From JBJFCE01 sp964437825 (GTDB lineage Bacteria > Bacillota > Clostridia > Lachnospirales > Lachnospiraceae): a stretch of DNA of 64,000 nucleotides. Below the pieces are notes generated by a model. It was not told the origin of the DNA, searched no databases, and saw only the letters and a list, made by a program, of their open reading frames with translations. Both the position numbers and the translations under genes were made by a program. The DNA lies in the NCBI GenBank assembly GCA_964437825.1, contig CAYTIH010000004.1:1-64000 (forward strand), given 5' to 3'. Shown one piece after another: positions 35,988 through 45,468 of the stretch; the first letter of the stretch is position 1, and each line of letters begins with the position of its first letter.

Positions 35988-38865
35988 TTTCAGAGAATGG
36001 CTGATCCGTTTTGTTACATCCAGATTTTTCATTTTGTTTTTGATGGTCTTCGGGCTTGGCGCAATCCTGCTGTACCGTTTATTTGATTTACAAATCGTAA
36101 ACGGTGAGTCCTATATGAATAATTTTAAATTAAAAATCCGGAAGGAACGTTCCATTGCCAGTACCAGAGGCAATATTTATGATGCCGGCGGCGAACTGCT
36201 GGCATACAATGAACTTGCCTATTCTGTCATGATTGAAGATGTTTATGAGTCCGGCACCGCCAAGAATGAAGAGTTAAACACAACCATTGATCACTTGATC
36301 GACATGATTGAGCAAAACGGTGACAGCGTTATTCAGGATTTTAATATTGTTATTGATGAGGACGGTAATTTTTCCTATACCGTAACGGGATCACAGCTTC
36401 TGCGTTTTCTGGCCGACGTCTATGGACACAGCAGCATCAATGATCTGCTCTACGCCGAAAAAACAGCAACTCCGGATGAAGTAATTCAATATCTGGGCGG
36501 CAGAAGCAGATTCGGCGTCGGTGCATATCAACTTGACGAGGACGGAGAATATCTTCGGGATGAAGACGGCAGCCGCATCTTTCTGGTGGGGGACGGCTAT
36601 ACCCAGAAACGTTTATTGCAGATTATTACCATCCGTTATGCCATGAATCTCAACAGCTACCAAAAATATATTCCGACCACTGTGGCTACCGAAGTATCCG
36701 ATGAAACAATTGTTGCCGTCATGGAAAACAGCGATAGTTTAGACGGCGTATCCATCGCCGAGGATACGGTGCGAAAATACGTGGATGCTGTCTATTTCAG
36801 TAATATTATCGGCTATACCGGCAAAATTTCCTCGGATGAGCTTGCGGCTTATCAGGCGGAAAATACGGATTACTCCAGCAGCGATATCATCGGAAAAAGC
36901 GGTATTGAGCAAAGCATGGAGCAGCAGCTGAGGGGAACAAAGGGAACCGAAATTGTATATGTTGACAATATGGGAAAGGTAATCGAAACTGCGGAACGAA
37001 CGGAGCCGACCGCAGGAAATGACGTATACCTGACAATCCGCAAGGATCTTCAGGAAAATGCCTACCATATTCTGGAACAGAAGATTGCGGGTATTTTGGT
37101 CAACAAGATCAGGAATATCAGGGAATATGTACCGGCGGAAAATGCATCTGCAAGCCAGATTGTCATTCCGATTTATGACGTGTATTTCGCTCTGTTTGAT
37201 AATAACATCCTCAAAATGAAGGAATTGAATCACGAAAATTCCACGGAAGCGGAAAGTACGGTATATGCGAATTTTCTCGACAATAAGGACGATGTGCTGG
37301 CAAGTCTTCGCAGCGAGTTATTGGAAACAGGAACCGTATATAATAAATTATCGACGGAATATGCCGTTTATGAAAGCTACATCGTTTCGATGCTGATGTC
37401 CGATAATGTCAATATTCTTCAGGCTGATCTGATAGATACTTCCGATGAAACATATATTGCATGGAGACAGGATGAAACCATCAGCTTAAAAGAATATCTG
37501 AATTACGCCATCGCTATGAACTGGATAGATACGACAAAGCTTAAGCTGGACAATCAATATGCCGATACCGGAGAAATCTATGAAGCTCTGGTTGATTATA
37601 TTATTGATTATCTGGACGAAAGTACAGAGTTTGGCAAGAAAATGATCAATTATATGATTCTTGCGGACAAGATTACCGGAAAACAAATCTGCCAGCTGCT
37701 GATCGATAAGCAGATCGTTCATATTTCCGCAGAGGATCAGGAAAAATTTGAAAGCGGCCGCACAAGCGCCTACCAATTCATGCTGGACCGGATTTCCAAT
37801 CTTGATATTACGCCGGCGCAGCTTGCACTTGATCCGTGTACCGGCGATATGGTCATTGTGGATGTCAATACCGGAGATACTCTGGCCATGGTATCCTATC
37901 CAGGATACGATACAAATAAGGTATCAAACAGCGAATACTGGAACCGAATCAACAGTGATCTGTCCTATCCGATGTTAAATTATACGACGCAGCGGCGTAC
38001 CGCACCGGGATCCACCTTTAAAATGGTAACGGCATCCGCCGCACTGGAGGAGAACTATGTTACAACGACGGACCGTATCGTATGCTATGGAATTTTCGAA
38101 AAGCTCAATTCCACCAACAGATGCTGGATTTATCCGGGAGCGCACGGCTCACTCAATGTCACGGGCGCAATCAAAAATTCCTGTAACTGTTTCTTTTATG
38201 AAATCGGTTATCGTATGAGTATGGAGGACGGCGCATACAGCGAACAGGCAGGAATCAGCGTGCTCTCAAAATACGCAGATATGTACGGGCTTTCAGAGCC
38301 TTCGGGCGTGGAATTGTCGGAATATACGCCCAAAATGTCCGACGAGCTTCCGATTCTGACTGCCATCGGACAGGGAAACAGTAACTATTCCACATCACAG
38401 CTTGCGCGATATGTTACAACCATTGCAAACAGCGGAACGTGTTATAATCTGACATTGATAGATAAAATTACGGATTCGGAAGGGAAACTGCAAACTGAGA
38501 ATCACGCGGAAGTGAGAAATCAGCTTGATTTTTCCGAAAATACCTGGACTGCAATTCAATCCGGGATGCGGCAGGTGATTGAGAGCAAGTCCTATTACAG
38601 CGGTCTGGAGGTCAGCGTAGCCGGAAAGACCGGAACCGCACAGGAGAGCAAGGGCAGGCCGAATCATGCATTATTTGTATGCTATGCGCCGTATGAAAAT
38701 CCCGAAATCGCAATTGCGACGCGGATTGAGTACGGTTATACATCGGATTATGCTGCCGAAACTACCAGAGACGTCATCAAATATTATTTCGGTCTTGCTA
38801 CAGAAGATGAACTGGTTACCGGAAAAGCAGACAGTCTGGATGCATCCGGTACAGTGACAGACTGA
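35977..38865 (+). CDS. mrdA: Penicillin-binding protein 2 (class B transpeptidase) with large insertion
   Basis: This class B PBP of about 962 residues has a membrane anchor near residues 10-35, the pedestal region (SIASTRGNIYDAGG) and a transpeptidase domain. The active-site serine is in STFK near 679, the second motif SCN near 735, and KTGTAQ near 884. Typical PBP2 proteins are about 600-700 residues; here extra sequence lies between the pedestal and catalytic domains, about residues 370-620. TTG 35977 follows AGGAG with eleven bases; GTG 35965 is too close to that site. The mre context makes it the elongation transpeptidase. Confidence 0.9.
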   Translation: MFHNFREWLIRFVTSRFFILFLMVFGLGAILLYRLFDLQIVNGESYMNNFKLKIRKERSIASTRGNIYDAGGELLAYNELAYSVMIEDVYESGTAKNEELNTTIDHLIDMIEQNGDSVIQDFNIVIDEDGNFSYTVTGSQLLRFLADVYGHSSINDLLYAEKTATPDEVIQYLGGRSRFGVGAYQLDEDGEYLRDEDGSRIFLVGDGYTQKRLLQIITIRYAMNLNSYQKYIPTTVATEVSDETIVAVMENSDSLDGVSIAEDTVRKYVDAVYFSNIIGYTGKISSDELAAYQAENTDYSSSDIIGKSGIEQSMEQQLRGTKGTEIVYVDNMGKVIETAERTEPTAGNDVYLTIRKDLQENAYHILEQKIAGILVNKIRNIREYVPAENASASQIVIPIYDVYFALFDNNILKMKELNHENSTEAESTVYANFLDNKDDVLASLRSELLETGTVYNKLSTEYAVYESYIVSMLMSDNVNILQADLIDTSDETYIAWRQDETISLKEYLNYAIAMNWIDTTKLKLDNQYADTGEIYEALVDYIIDYLDESTEFGKKMINYMILADKITGKQICQLLIDKQIVHISAEDQEKFESGRTSAYQFMLDRISNLDITPAQLALDPCTGDMVIVDVNTGDTLAMVSYPGYDTNKVSNSEYWNRINSDLSYPMLNYTTQRRTAPGSTFKMVTASAALEENYVTTTDRIVCYGIFEKLNSTNRCWIYPGAHGSLNVTGAIKNSCNCFFYEIGYRMSMEDGAYSEQAGISVLSKYADMYGLSEPSGVELSEYTPKMSDELPILTAIGQGNSNYSTSQLARYVTTIANSGTCYNLTLIDKITDSEGKLQTENHAEVRNQLDFSENTWTAIQSGMRQVIESKSYYSGLEVSVAGKTGTAQESKGRPNHALFVCYAPYENPEIAIATRIEYGYTSDYAAETTRDVIKYYFGLATEDELVTGKADSLDASGTVTD

Positions 38866-38886
38866 TTTTAATGGGGAGGGAAATCA

Positions 38887-39567
38887 TTGGATAACAAGGT
38901 GGTGATTAAGAGCTTTCAAAACGGAATCTCCATACATTTGGACCCGGAAACGCCCTTTGAGGAACTGCTGCTTGAAATCGAGGATAAATTTACGGATGCC
39001 GCAAAATTTTTCCGCGGAAACAGACTTGCTTTATCTCTGGAGGGCAGGAGTCTTGATTCCGAACAGGAGCGGCAGATCGTAAAAACGATTACTGCAAAAG
39101 GAGAATTGAATATCGTGTGTCTGATCGGAAGGGATCAGGAAAAGGATGACCTATATGTCAGAGCCATTCATCAGACTGCGCCTCAGAAGCAGGAGGATAC
39201 TCCGGTACAGTTCTATAAGGGCACTCTTTCAGGCGGGCAGACACTGGAAACCAAAAAAAGCGTTATTATTTTAGGGGACGTGGAAAAAGGCTGTAAGGTC
39301 ATTTCAGAGCACGATATTATTATCATCGGCGCTTTGGAAGGAGAAGCTTTTGCCGGAAGCGGCGGAAGTGAGGATCGTTTTATTGCCGCTCTTTCAATGA
39401 ATCCGGAAAAAATGAAAATTGCAGAAAGAAAATACAGAGATTCCGCAAAGGGAATTTTTAAGAGAAAGGCAAAGCAGCCTCAGATTGCTTTGGTAAAGGA
39501 CGAAGGGATCATAACTCAGGATATTACAAAAGAATTACTAAATGATCTCAGCGGACATATCTGCTGA
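38887..39567 (+). CDS. minC: Septum site-determining protein MinC
   Basis: The 226-residue inhibitor of FtsZ assembly has an N-terminal domain (1-100) and a C-terminal beta-helix with GTLSGGQTLETKKSVIILGD and GALEGEAFAGSGG, the surface that binds MinD. The start is TTG 38887 behind GGGGAGGG. It ends in a stable hairpin, and minD begins 180 bases later, an unusually long gap for this set. Confidence 0.92.
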   Translation: MDNKVVIKSFQNGISIHLDPETPFEELLLEIEDKFTDAAKFFRGNRLALSLEGRSLDSEQERQIVKTITAKGELNIVCLIGRDQEKDDLYVRAIHQTAPQKQEDTPVQFYKGTLSGGQTLETKKSVIILGDVEKGCKVISEHDIIIIGALEGEAFAGSGGSEDRFIAALSMNPEKMKIAERKYRDSAKGIFKRKAKQPQIALVKDEGIITQDITKELLNDLSGHIC

Positions 39568-39571
39568 GATC
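39544..39571 (+). terminator. Hairpin at the end of minC
   Basis: GATCTCAGC and GCTGAGATC form a nine-base stem across the stop codon, followed by a short T-rich run (CTTTA). It may partly terminate or protect the minC end. Confidence 0.5.
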
Positions 39572-39606
39572 TTTAGGGGACAACTGTTTTCTGACATGGA
39601 GGATTA

Positions 39607-39733
39607 GTGTAAAAAATCACATTGATATGCTGATTTTTCACACAGCTATTTGTGCAGGAGCGTCACAAATAGCCCTGATGGCAGACGGGAAACCGCTTTC
39701 GCGGATTTCCCGCCGCCCCGTTGCTGACGCTCC
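39607..39733 (+). promoter_or_regulatory. Multi-hairpin structured element between minC and minD
   Basis: Three consecutive stems are seen: GTGTAAAAAATCA with TGATTTTTCACAC, GCTATTTGTG (39645) with CACAAATAGC (39664), and CGGGAAACCGC with GCGG-A-TTTCCCG. A longer-range pair, GGAGCGTCA (39657) with TGACGCTCC (39725), would compete with the second stem. The last partner sits just before the minD ribosome site. It could be a regulatory RNA or an inserted palindromic repeat. Confidence 0.5.
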
Positions 39734-39748
39734 GGAATGGGGATTGAT

Positions 39749-40555
39749 ATGAGTGAAGTAATTGTCGTTACATCAGGAAAAGGCGGCGTTGGTAAGACAA
39801 CCACTTCCGCAAACATCGGAACGGGACTTGCGGCTCTTTCAAAAAAAGTTGTTTTAATCGATACTGATATCGGACTTCGCAATCTGGATGTCGTTATGGG
39901 ACTGGAAAACAGAATTGTCTATAATCTGGTGGATGTGATCGAGGGAACGTGCAGAATCAAACAGGCATTAATCAAGGACAAGCGTTATCCCGGGCTTTTC
40001 TTAATGCCGTCGGCGCAGACCAGGGACAAAACCGCCGTTACACCGGGACAAATGGTCAAAATGATTTCTTTTTTGAAGGAACAGTTTGACTATATTATCC
40101 TTGATTGCCCTGCAGGCATTGAGCAGGGCTTTCAGAATGCAATTGCCGCAGCTGATCACGCCATTGTAGTGACCACACCGGAAGTATCCGCAATCCGGGA
40201 TGCTGACCGTGTCATCGGGCTGCTTGAAAATCAGGAATTTGATAAAATTGATCTGGTGATCAACAGAATCCGTCCCGATATGGTGAGAAAAGGGGATATG
40301 ATGACCGTTCAGGATGTACTGGACATTCTCGGAATTCCGCTCCTTGGAGCCGTACCCGATGATGAAAATGTAGTCATTGCCACCAATCAGGGCGAACCTG
40401 TGACAGGCACCTCCACGCTGGCAGGGCGTGCATACAAAAACATCTGCCTGCGGCTGATCGGTCAAGACGTGCCGGTGCTGAATTTGGACGGGAACAGAGG
40501 CGTTCTGTCAAGGCTTTCGGGAGTTTTTCATAAGAATTCGGGAGGTGTACTATGA
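39749..40555 (+). CDS. minD: Septum site-determining ATPase MinD
   Basis: This 268-residue deviant-Walker ATPase recruits MinC to the membrane. VTSGKGGVGKTT is the Walker A motif at residues 7-18. DTDIGLRNLDVVMGLE and LDCPAGIEQGFQNA are the switch and Walker B regions. The C-terminus VFHKNSGG is short for a membrane-targeting helix. Start ATG 39749 follows GGGGAT and gives the usual MSEVIVVTSG front. It overlaps minE by four bases. Confidence 0.94.
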   Translation: MSEVIVVTSGKGGVGKTTTSANIGTGLAALSKKVVLIDTDIGLRNLDVVMGLENRIVYNLVDVIEGTCRIKQALIKDKRYPGLFLMPSAQTRDKTAVTPGQMVKMISFLKEQFDYIILDCPAGIEQGFQNAIAAADHAIVVTTPEVSAIRDADRVIGLLENQEFDKIDLVINRIRPDMVRKGDMMTVQDVLDILGIPLLGAVPDDENVVIATNQGEPVTGTSTLAGRAYKNICLRLIGQDVPVLNLDGNRGVLSRLSGVFHKNSGGVL

Positions 40556-40863
40556 GACATTTTCTGCGTTTTCGAAAGACAAGAGGAATAGCAAAAGACA
40601 GGCTCAAAATACTCCTGATTTCGGACAGGGTAAATTGTTCCCCGCAAACAATGGACAATATCAGGGAAGATATTACAAAGGTTCTTTCCAAGTATATGAA
40701 AATTGATGAAGAACAGATGGAGATCCAGATCGGGCAGATGAGCGCAAGGGATTCCGAAAGAGGACAGACCCCTGTATTATATATCAATATTCCGATCATC
40801 GATCTGCGCTCCAAACAGGATCTCTGCCAGAGAAATACGGCTGACAATTACATCGGCGGTTAA
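40552..40863 (+). CDS. minE: Cell division topological factor MinE
   Basis: The 103-residue protein releases MinD from the membrane. The N-terminal amphipathic part (FLRFRKTRGIAKDRLKILLI) and the KVLSKYMKID fold match MinE. The C-terminus has a longer-than-usual tail. A complete minCDE set implies pole-to-pole or related control of the division site in a rod-shaped cell. Confidence 0.9.
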   Translation: MRHFLRFRKTRGIAKDRLKILLISDRVNCSPQTMDNIREDITKVLSKYMKIDEEQMEIQIGQMSARDSERGQTPVLYINIPIIDLRSKQDLCQRNTADNYIGG

Positions 40864-40874
40864 ACGAGGAAATT

Positions 40875-41984
40875 ATGAGAAGAAAATACAGAGTACGTGA
40901 TTACAATTTTTTACTGATCATATTTGTGATAGCGGTTTCCGTCATAGGAGTCCTTGCAATCGGAAGCGCGAATGAAGCCTTCCAGAGAAAGCAAATGATA
41001 GGGGTAATTCTCGGCTTTTTTGTGATGATCGTACTGTCGTTGTTTGATTATAATTTCTTTCTAAAATTCTACTGGGTACTTTATGCGTGCAATCTGGTTC
41101 TTTTAGGAATGGTCAAGCTTTTCGGGACCAGTGCAGGCGGCGCCCAGCGCTGGATTAACATTATGGGAATCCAATTTCAGCCGTCAGAAACTGCTAAAAT
41201 TTTATTGATTTTATTTTATGCGCAGTATATCATGGTACATAAGGAATCTTTAAATAAATTCCGTACGATCATTACCATGATACTGCTGTTTATACCGCCT
41301 TGGTTATTGATTTATAAGCAGCCGGATATGTCAACAAGCATTGTTATTATCGCAATTTTTGCGGTTCTTCTTTTCATCGGAGGTATCAAATACAGAATCA
41401 TTGCGGGCTTTCTGGCCGTAGCGGTACCTGCATTTATCATTTTATTTATTCTGATCCTGCAGCCGGATCAGAACATTATCAATGATTATCAGCAGACACG
41501 TATTCTTGCCTGGCTTTATCCCGATGATTACGCAACCACGGAAGGGTATCAGCAGACAAATTCCATTATTGCCATAGGCTCCGGACAGGTCATGGGAAAG
41601 GGTCTTAACAATAATTCCATTACTTCTGTAAAAAACGGCAACTTTATTTCCGAGCCTCAGACGGATTTCATTTTTGCAGTCATCGGAGAGGAACTGGGAT
41701 TTGCAGGAAGTGCAGTGGTCGTGATACTTCTTATGAGTATTTCTTTGATGTGTTTTAACACGGGAAGAAAAGCCAAGGATTTGGCCGGAAGTCTGATATG
41801 CGCGGGCGTAGGAATGATCGTGGGATTTCAGAGCTTTATGAATATTTCGGTCGCTACGGGAATTTTTCCCAATACCGGAATTCCGCTGCCTTTTATCAGC
41901 TACGGCGTTACGTCGTTGCTTTGTCTTTTTGTTGAAATGGGGTTTGTTTTAAACGTCAGATTACAATGCGAAAAAAAATACTAG
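40875..41984 (+). CDS. rodA: Peptidoglycan glycosyltransferase RodA (FtsW/RodA/SpoVE family)
   Basis: The 369-residue polytopic enzyme has ten helices and the SEDS hallmarks: FGTSAGGAQRWINIMGIQFQ, PSETAKI, KQPDMST, and the late EPQTDFIFAVIGEELGF with ISYGVTSLL. It polymerises lipid II into glycan strands with its transpeptidase partner. Its place beside pbp2 and mre genes makes it RodA rather than FtsW. Confidence 0.9.
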   Translation: MRRKYRVRDYNFLLIIFVIAVSVIGVLAIGSANEAFQRKQMIGVILGFFVMIVLSLFDYNFFLKFYWVLYACNLVLLGMVKLFGTSAGGAQRWINIMGIQFQPSETAKILLILFYAQYIMVHKESLNKFRTIITMILLFIPPWLLIYKQPDMSTSIVIIAIFAVLLFIGGIKYRIIAGFLAVAVPAFIILFILILQPDQNIINDYQQTRILAWLYPDDYATTEGYQQTNSIIAIGSGQVMGKGLNNNSITSVKNGNFISEPQTDFIFAVIGEELGFAGSAVVVILLMSISLMCFNTGRKAKDLAGSLICAGVGMIVGFQSFMNISVATGIFPNTGIPLPFISYGVTSLLCLFVEMGFVLNVRLQCEKKY

Positions 41985-41997
41985 GGGGTTGTTTCAA

Positions 41998-42393
41998 ATG
42001 AATATTGCGTTAATTGCGCATGATGCCAAAAAGAAATTAATGCAGAATTTCTGTATAGCTTATCGGGGAATTTTAAGCAAGAATGAATTGTATGCAACCG
42101 GTACCACAGGAAGACTAATTGAAGAAGTAACCAATCTGAATATCCACAAATACCTTGCGGGGCATCTTGGCGGGGAACAGCAGATCGGGGCGCAGATTGA
42201 GCATAATCAAATCGATCTGGTTATTTTTCTCCGTGATCCGTTATCCCCAAAATCCCATGAGCCGGATGTGAATAATGTGGTAAAGCTCTGTGATACTCAT
42301 AATATTCCGCTTGCAACGAACCTTGCCACAGCTGAACTGCTGATTAAATCACTGGATAGAGGGGATCTTGAGTGGCGTGAAATGTACAAATAG
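41998..42393 (+). CDS. mgsA: Methylglyoxal synthase
   Basis: The 131-residue enzyme turns dihydroxyacetone phosphate into methylglyoxal and phosphate. MNIALIAHDAKKKLM is the N-terminal strand with the catalytic Asp10 region, TGTTGRLIEE and GGEQQIGAQI bind phosphate, and FLRDPLSPKSHEPDV carries the second acid. ATG 41998 follows AGGGGGT; the TTG at 41989 is unlikely. Its presence inside a cell-shape operon is common in Lachnospiraceae but has no obvious reason. Confidence 0.92.
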   Translation: MNIALIAHDAKKKLMQNFCIAYRGILSKNELYATGTTGRLIEEVTNLNIHKYLAGHLGGEQQIGAQIEHNQIDLVIFLRDPLSPKSHEPDVNNVVKLCDTHNIPLATNLATAELLIKSLDRGDLEWREMYK

Positions 42394-43360
42394 ATTATAT
42401 AAAATTGTAGGAATGATGACGGCATTTGCCTTCTGCCTGACGGGATGTGCGGGGAAATCATATGATATGGCATATGATCCGGATTATCCGGTCAGCGGTT
42501 TTCGTATCACGAATCATGACAGCACAACCAAAGCCGATGCCTTTGCGTCGGATCTGTGCATCACGGATCATGATATTACAGAGGATACGCAGGTTGAACT
42601 GCATTCTTCTGTTGGTGCGGCAGGCTTGTTTGATTTGAATCATGCAAGGGTTATTTACGCAAAAAATATCCATGAAAAAATGTATCCTGCATCACTTACC
42701 AAGGTGATGACGGCTCTTACTGCTTTGAAATACGGGAATCTGAATGATATCCTGGTAGCTTCCGAAAACGTTAAGATTAACGAAGCGGGCGCTCAAACTT
42801 TCGGGCTGGAAGCGGGCGATAAAATGACGCTGGACCAGGCGCTTCATATCCTGCTGTTATATTCGGCCAATGACGTGGCCATATTAATTGCGGAACATAT
42901 CGGCGGCAGCGTAGAAGGCTTTGTGGATATGATGAATGAAGAAGCAAATGCAATCGGAGCAACCAATACTCATTTTGTCAATCCTCACGGATTAAGCGAT
43001 GATAACCATTACACTACGGCTTATGATTTGTATCTGATGTTTCAGGCCGCTTTAGAATATGATGAATTTCGTCAGATCATTGCCATGGATACCTATTCGA
43101 CGGTCTATACCGATCATGACGGCAATCAGGTGGAGGCCTCCGTCAGATCCACCAATCAGTACCTGATGAAGAATTATACTGCGCCGGACAATATAACCGT
43201 GATCGGCGGGAAAACCGGTACGACAAATGCGGCAGGAAATTGTCTGATTCTGCTTTCCAAGGATACCTCCGGAAATCAATACATATCAATTATTATGCGT
43301 GCCAGAGAAAGAAGCATTTTATATGAGAATATGAATGACCTTCTGTCTGAAATCGGGTAA
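42368..43360 (+). CDS. dacA: D-alanyl-D-alanine carboxypeptidase lipoprotein
   Basis: The 330-residue precursor has a signal with lipobox FCLTGC, so it is a membrane-anchored lipoprotein. Active-site motifs are SLTK near 109, SAN near 166 and KTG near 282, matching DD-carboxypeptidase (PBP5/S11). It trims pentapeptide side chains of peptidoglycan. The start is TTG 42368 and overlaps mgsA by 26 bases. Confidence 0.9.
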   Translation: MSGVKCTNRLYKIVGMMTAFAFCLTGCAGKSYDMAYDPDYPVSGFRITNHDSTTKADAFASDLCITDHDITEDTQVELHSSVGAAGLFDLNHARVIYAKNIHEKMYPASLTKVMTALTALKYGNLNDILVASENVKINEAGAQTFGLEAGDKMTLDQALHILLLYSANDVAILIAEHIGGSVEGFVDMMNEEANAIGATNTHFVNPHGLSDDNHYTTAYDLYLMFQAALEYDEFRQIIAMDTYSTVYTDHDGNQVEASVRSTNQYLMKNYTAPDNITVIGGKTGTTNAAGNCLILLSKDTSGNQYISIIMRARERSILYENMNDLLSEIG

Positions 43361-43374
43361 CAAAAGGATTTGCA

Positions 43375-44763
43375 ATGGGAACAGGAAAAAATGAGAAGAT
43401 CGTAAAATACAGACGGCCTATGAACCTGAATATTGGAATGCTGATATTCGGGTTTATTTTCGTATACATTATATTCTGTGTGATTACTTATTTTCGTACG
43501 GAGCATATCGTTGCATATGAGGTAAACGAGGGTTCTCTTTCTACGACCAGCATTTATACCGGCATTGCCATCCGGGATGAAAAAATCATTCCCTCAGCCG
43601 GTGACGGTTATGTCAATTATTTTGCAAGAGAGGGCGAGAGAATCGCCGCAAATCATCTGGTCTATACGATAGACGGCTCCGGTAAATTATCGGAGCTGAT
43701 GGCTGCATCCGAAGCAGAGAATACCCTGTCGGAAGAAAATTTAAAGGAGCTGCGTCAGGAATGCATTTCCTTTACCAATAACTTTTCGCCTGAGAGCTTT
43801 GATGAAGTATACAGCTTTAAGTACAGCATGGAGGGAACTGTGCTTCAGCTGGCAAGTACCAATACCCTCGAAAATATCAGTAATCTGAACGACGGAGGGC
43901 TGGTCAATTCGGTAAATATGTATTATGCGCCGGAGTCCGGCATTGTGGTATATTCCGTGGATGGATATGAGGATCTCTCTCCCGAGCAGGTCGATGCTTC
44001 TGTGTTCGATATGAACACCTACAATCGAAAGCTTTTGGTCGGGAATGATCTTTTAGAGCAGGGGGACGAGGCCTATAAGCTGTGTACCTCCGAAACCTGG
44101 TACATTGTAATACCGTTAACTGACGAACAGGCAGAGAGCATGGCGGAAGAAAGCGTCGTCAAAGTTAAATTTCTGAAAAACCAAACAGAGTCATGGGCAA
44201 ACTTTCGTATCCTGAATAATTCGGACGGACGCTACGGTCTGCTTGAATTCACGAATTCCATGATTACCTTCTGTACGGATCGATTTGTTGAAATTGAATT
44301 AATCGTGGACGAACAGGAGGGTCTGAAAATTCCTGTTTCTTCTATTGTGGAAAAGGAATTCTATCTGATTCCTACGGACTATATTGTAACGGGCGAGGAC
44401 GGCAAATCCAAATGTGTATATCGTCAGATTTATACTAAGGACGGCGGTCTTGAATGGGAAAAAATATCCGTATCCGTATATGCGGAAATCGACGGAAAAG
44501 CCTATGTCGGGGAAGATTCTCTCCAGGGCGGGGATGTTCTCAGAAAGGAAGATTCTTCCGAAGAAGCAACCGTCAGTGAGCGCGGTACGCTGATCGGCGT
44601 ATACAATATCAATAAAGGGTATGCGGATTTCAGGCAGATCACGATTTTATACCAGAATGACGATTATGCAATCGTGAAATCCAATACCACCTACGGACTT
44701 TGCGTCTATGACCATATTGTGCTGGATGCCGACGCTGTTTCTGAGGACGATTTCATGAATTGA
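43375..44763 (+). CDS. HlyD-like membrane protein of the sepF neighbourhood
   Basis: The 462-residue protein has a short basic tail, one helix at about 22-44 and a long outer part. The region IAIRDEKIIPSAGDGYVNYF with LVYTIDGSGK resembles the lipoyl-like halves of HlyD-family adaptor proteins, but the long coiled coil of a true export adaptor is short or missing. It lies next to sepF in many Clostridia. Its role may concern the division apparatus, but this is only a guess from position. Confidence 0.65.
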   Translation: MGTGKNEKIVKYRRPMNLNIGMLIFGFIFVYIIFCVITYFRTEHIVAYEVNEGSLSTTSIYTGIAIRDEKIIPSAGDGYVNYFAREGERIAANHLVYTIDGSGKLSELMAASEAENTLSEENLKELRQECISFTNNFSPESFDEVYSFKYSMEGTVLQLASTNTLENISNLNDGGLVNSVNMYYAPESGIVVYSVDGYEDLSPEQVDASVFDMNTYNRKLLVGNDLLEQGDEAYKLCTSETWYIVIPLTDEQAESMAEESVVKVKFLKNQTESWANFRILNNSDGRYGLLEFTNSMITFCTDRFVEIELIVDEQEGLKIPVSSIVEKEFYLIPTDYIVTGEDGKSKCVYRQIYTKDGGLEWEKISVSVYAEIDGKAYVGEDSLQGGDVLRKEDSSEEATVSERGTLIGVYNINKGYADFRQITILYQNDDYAIVKSNTTYGLCVYDHIVLDADAVSEDDFMN

Positions 44764-44797
44764 GAACGGAAATGAATGGTTTTTCATAGGAAAACAG

Positions 44798-44826
44798 TTG
44801 ACATGATAGAAAAAAACATTGATAAT
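44798..44826 (+). promoter_or_regulatory. Sigma-A promoter of sepF
   Basis: TTGACA (44798-44803) and GATAAT (44821-44826) are separated by 17 bases, about 50 bases before sepF. Confidence 0.7.
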
Positions 44827-44875
44827 AGGTTTAGTTGTATTATGTAAATCATAAAAGCACACAAGGAGAATTGCA

Positions 44876-45376
44876 ATGGGTGTTATGGATAAGTTCTTAA
44901 ATGCTATGAAATTAAATCCGGATGAGGATGACTATGACGATGATGACTACGATACCGAAGATGATGTAATCACGGAAAGACATCAGAAGAATACATATCG
45001 TGATGAAGATGATGACGATTATGATGAAAGATCCAGAAAAACGACTCCGAAGGTAACGCAAATGAGACCGGCCAAAAAGCCTCTCGGAAACGGCATGGAA
45101 GTGTGTGTCATTAAGCCCACCTCAGTCGAAGATTCCAGAGAAATTACGGATACCTTGTTATCTAACAGAACCGTTGTTCTGAATCTGGAGGGACTGGATG
45201 TGGATATTGCCCAGCGTATCATTGATTTTACATCGGGTTCCACTTATGCGATCAAAGGAAATCTTCAGAAGATATCCCATTATATTTTTATTATTACACC
45301 TGCAAGTGTTGATATTTCAGGAGATTTTCAGGAAATCCTGAGCGGTTCTTTCGATGTACCCATCCGTAACAAATAG
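44876..45376 (+). CDS. sepF: Cell division protein SepF
   Basis: The 166-residue FtsZ-interacting ring protein has an N-terminal amphipathic membrane anchor (MGVMDKFLNAMKLN), a very acidic linker at about 18-60, and the globular core with VIKPTSVEDSREITDTLLSN and LEGLDVDIAQRIIDFTSG. AAGGAGAA precedes the ATG. It has its own promoter and is followed by a strong terminator, so it can be expressed alone. Confidence 0.94.
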   Translation: MGVMDKFLNAMKLNPDEDDYDDDDYDTEDDVITERHQKNTYRDEDDDDYDERSRKTTPKVTQMRPAKKPLGNGMEVCVIKPTSVEDSREITDTLLSNRTVVLNLEGLDVDIAQRIIDFTSGSTYAIKGNLQKISHYIFIITPASVDISGDFQEILSGSFDVPIRNK

Positions 45377-45388
45377 GATACGAAAGAC

Positions 45389-45433
45389 AGAGAAACAACT
45401 CCGAGTAGTTTTCCGGCTCGGAGTTGTTTCTCT
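45389..45433 (+). terminator. Strong terminator after sepF
   Basis: AGAGAAACAACTCCGAG (45389-45405) pairs perfectly with CTCGGAGTTGTTTCTCT (45417-45433), a 17-base stem with an 11-base loop and T-rich right arm. Confidence 0.8.
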
Positions 45434-45468
45434 ATTTGATCAAAATCAGACAAAAGAATGGAGCAGTT

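Noticed and set aside
39646..39882. 78-codon minus-strand ORF over the minC/minD gap
   Set aside because: Antisense to minD; the frame is a by-product of the P-loop region and has no ribosome site.
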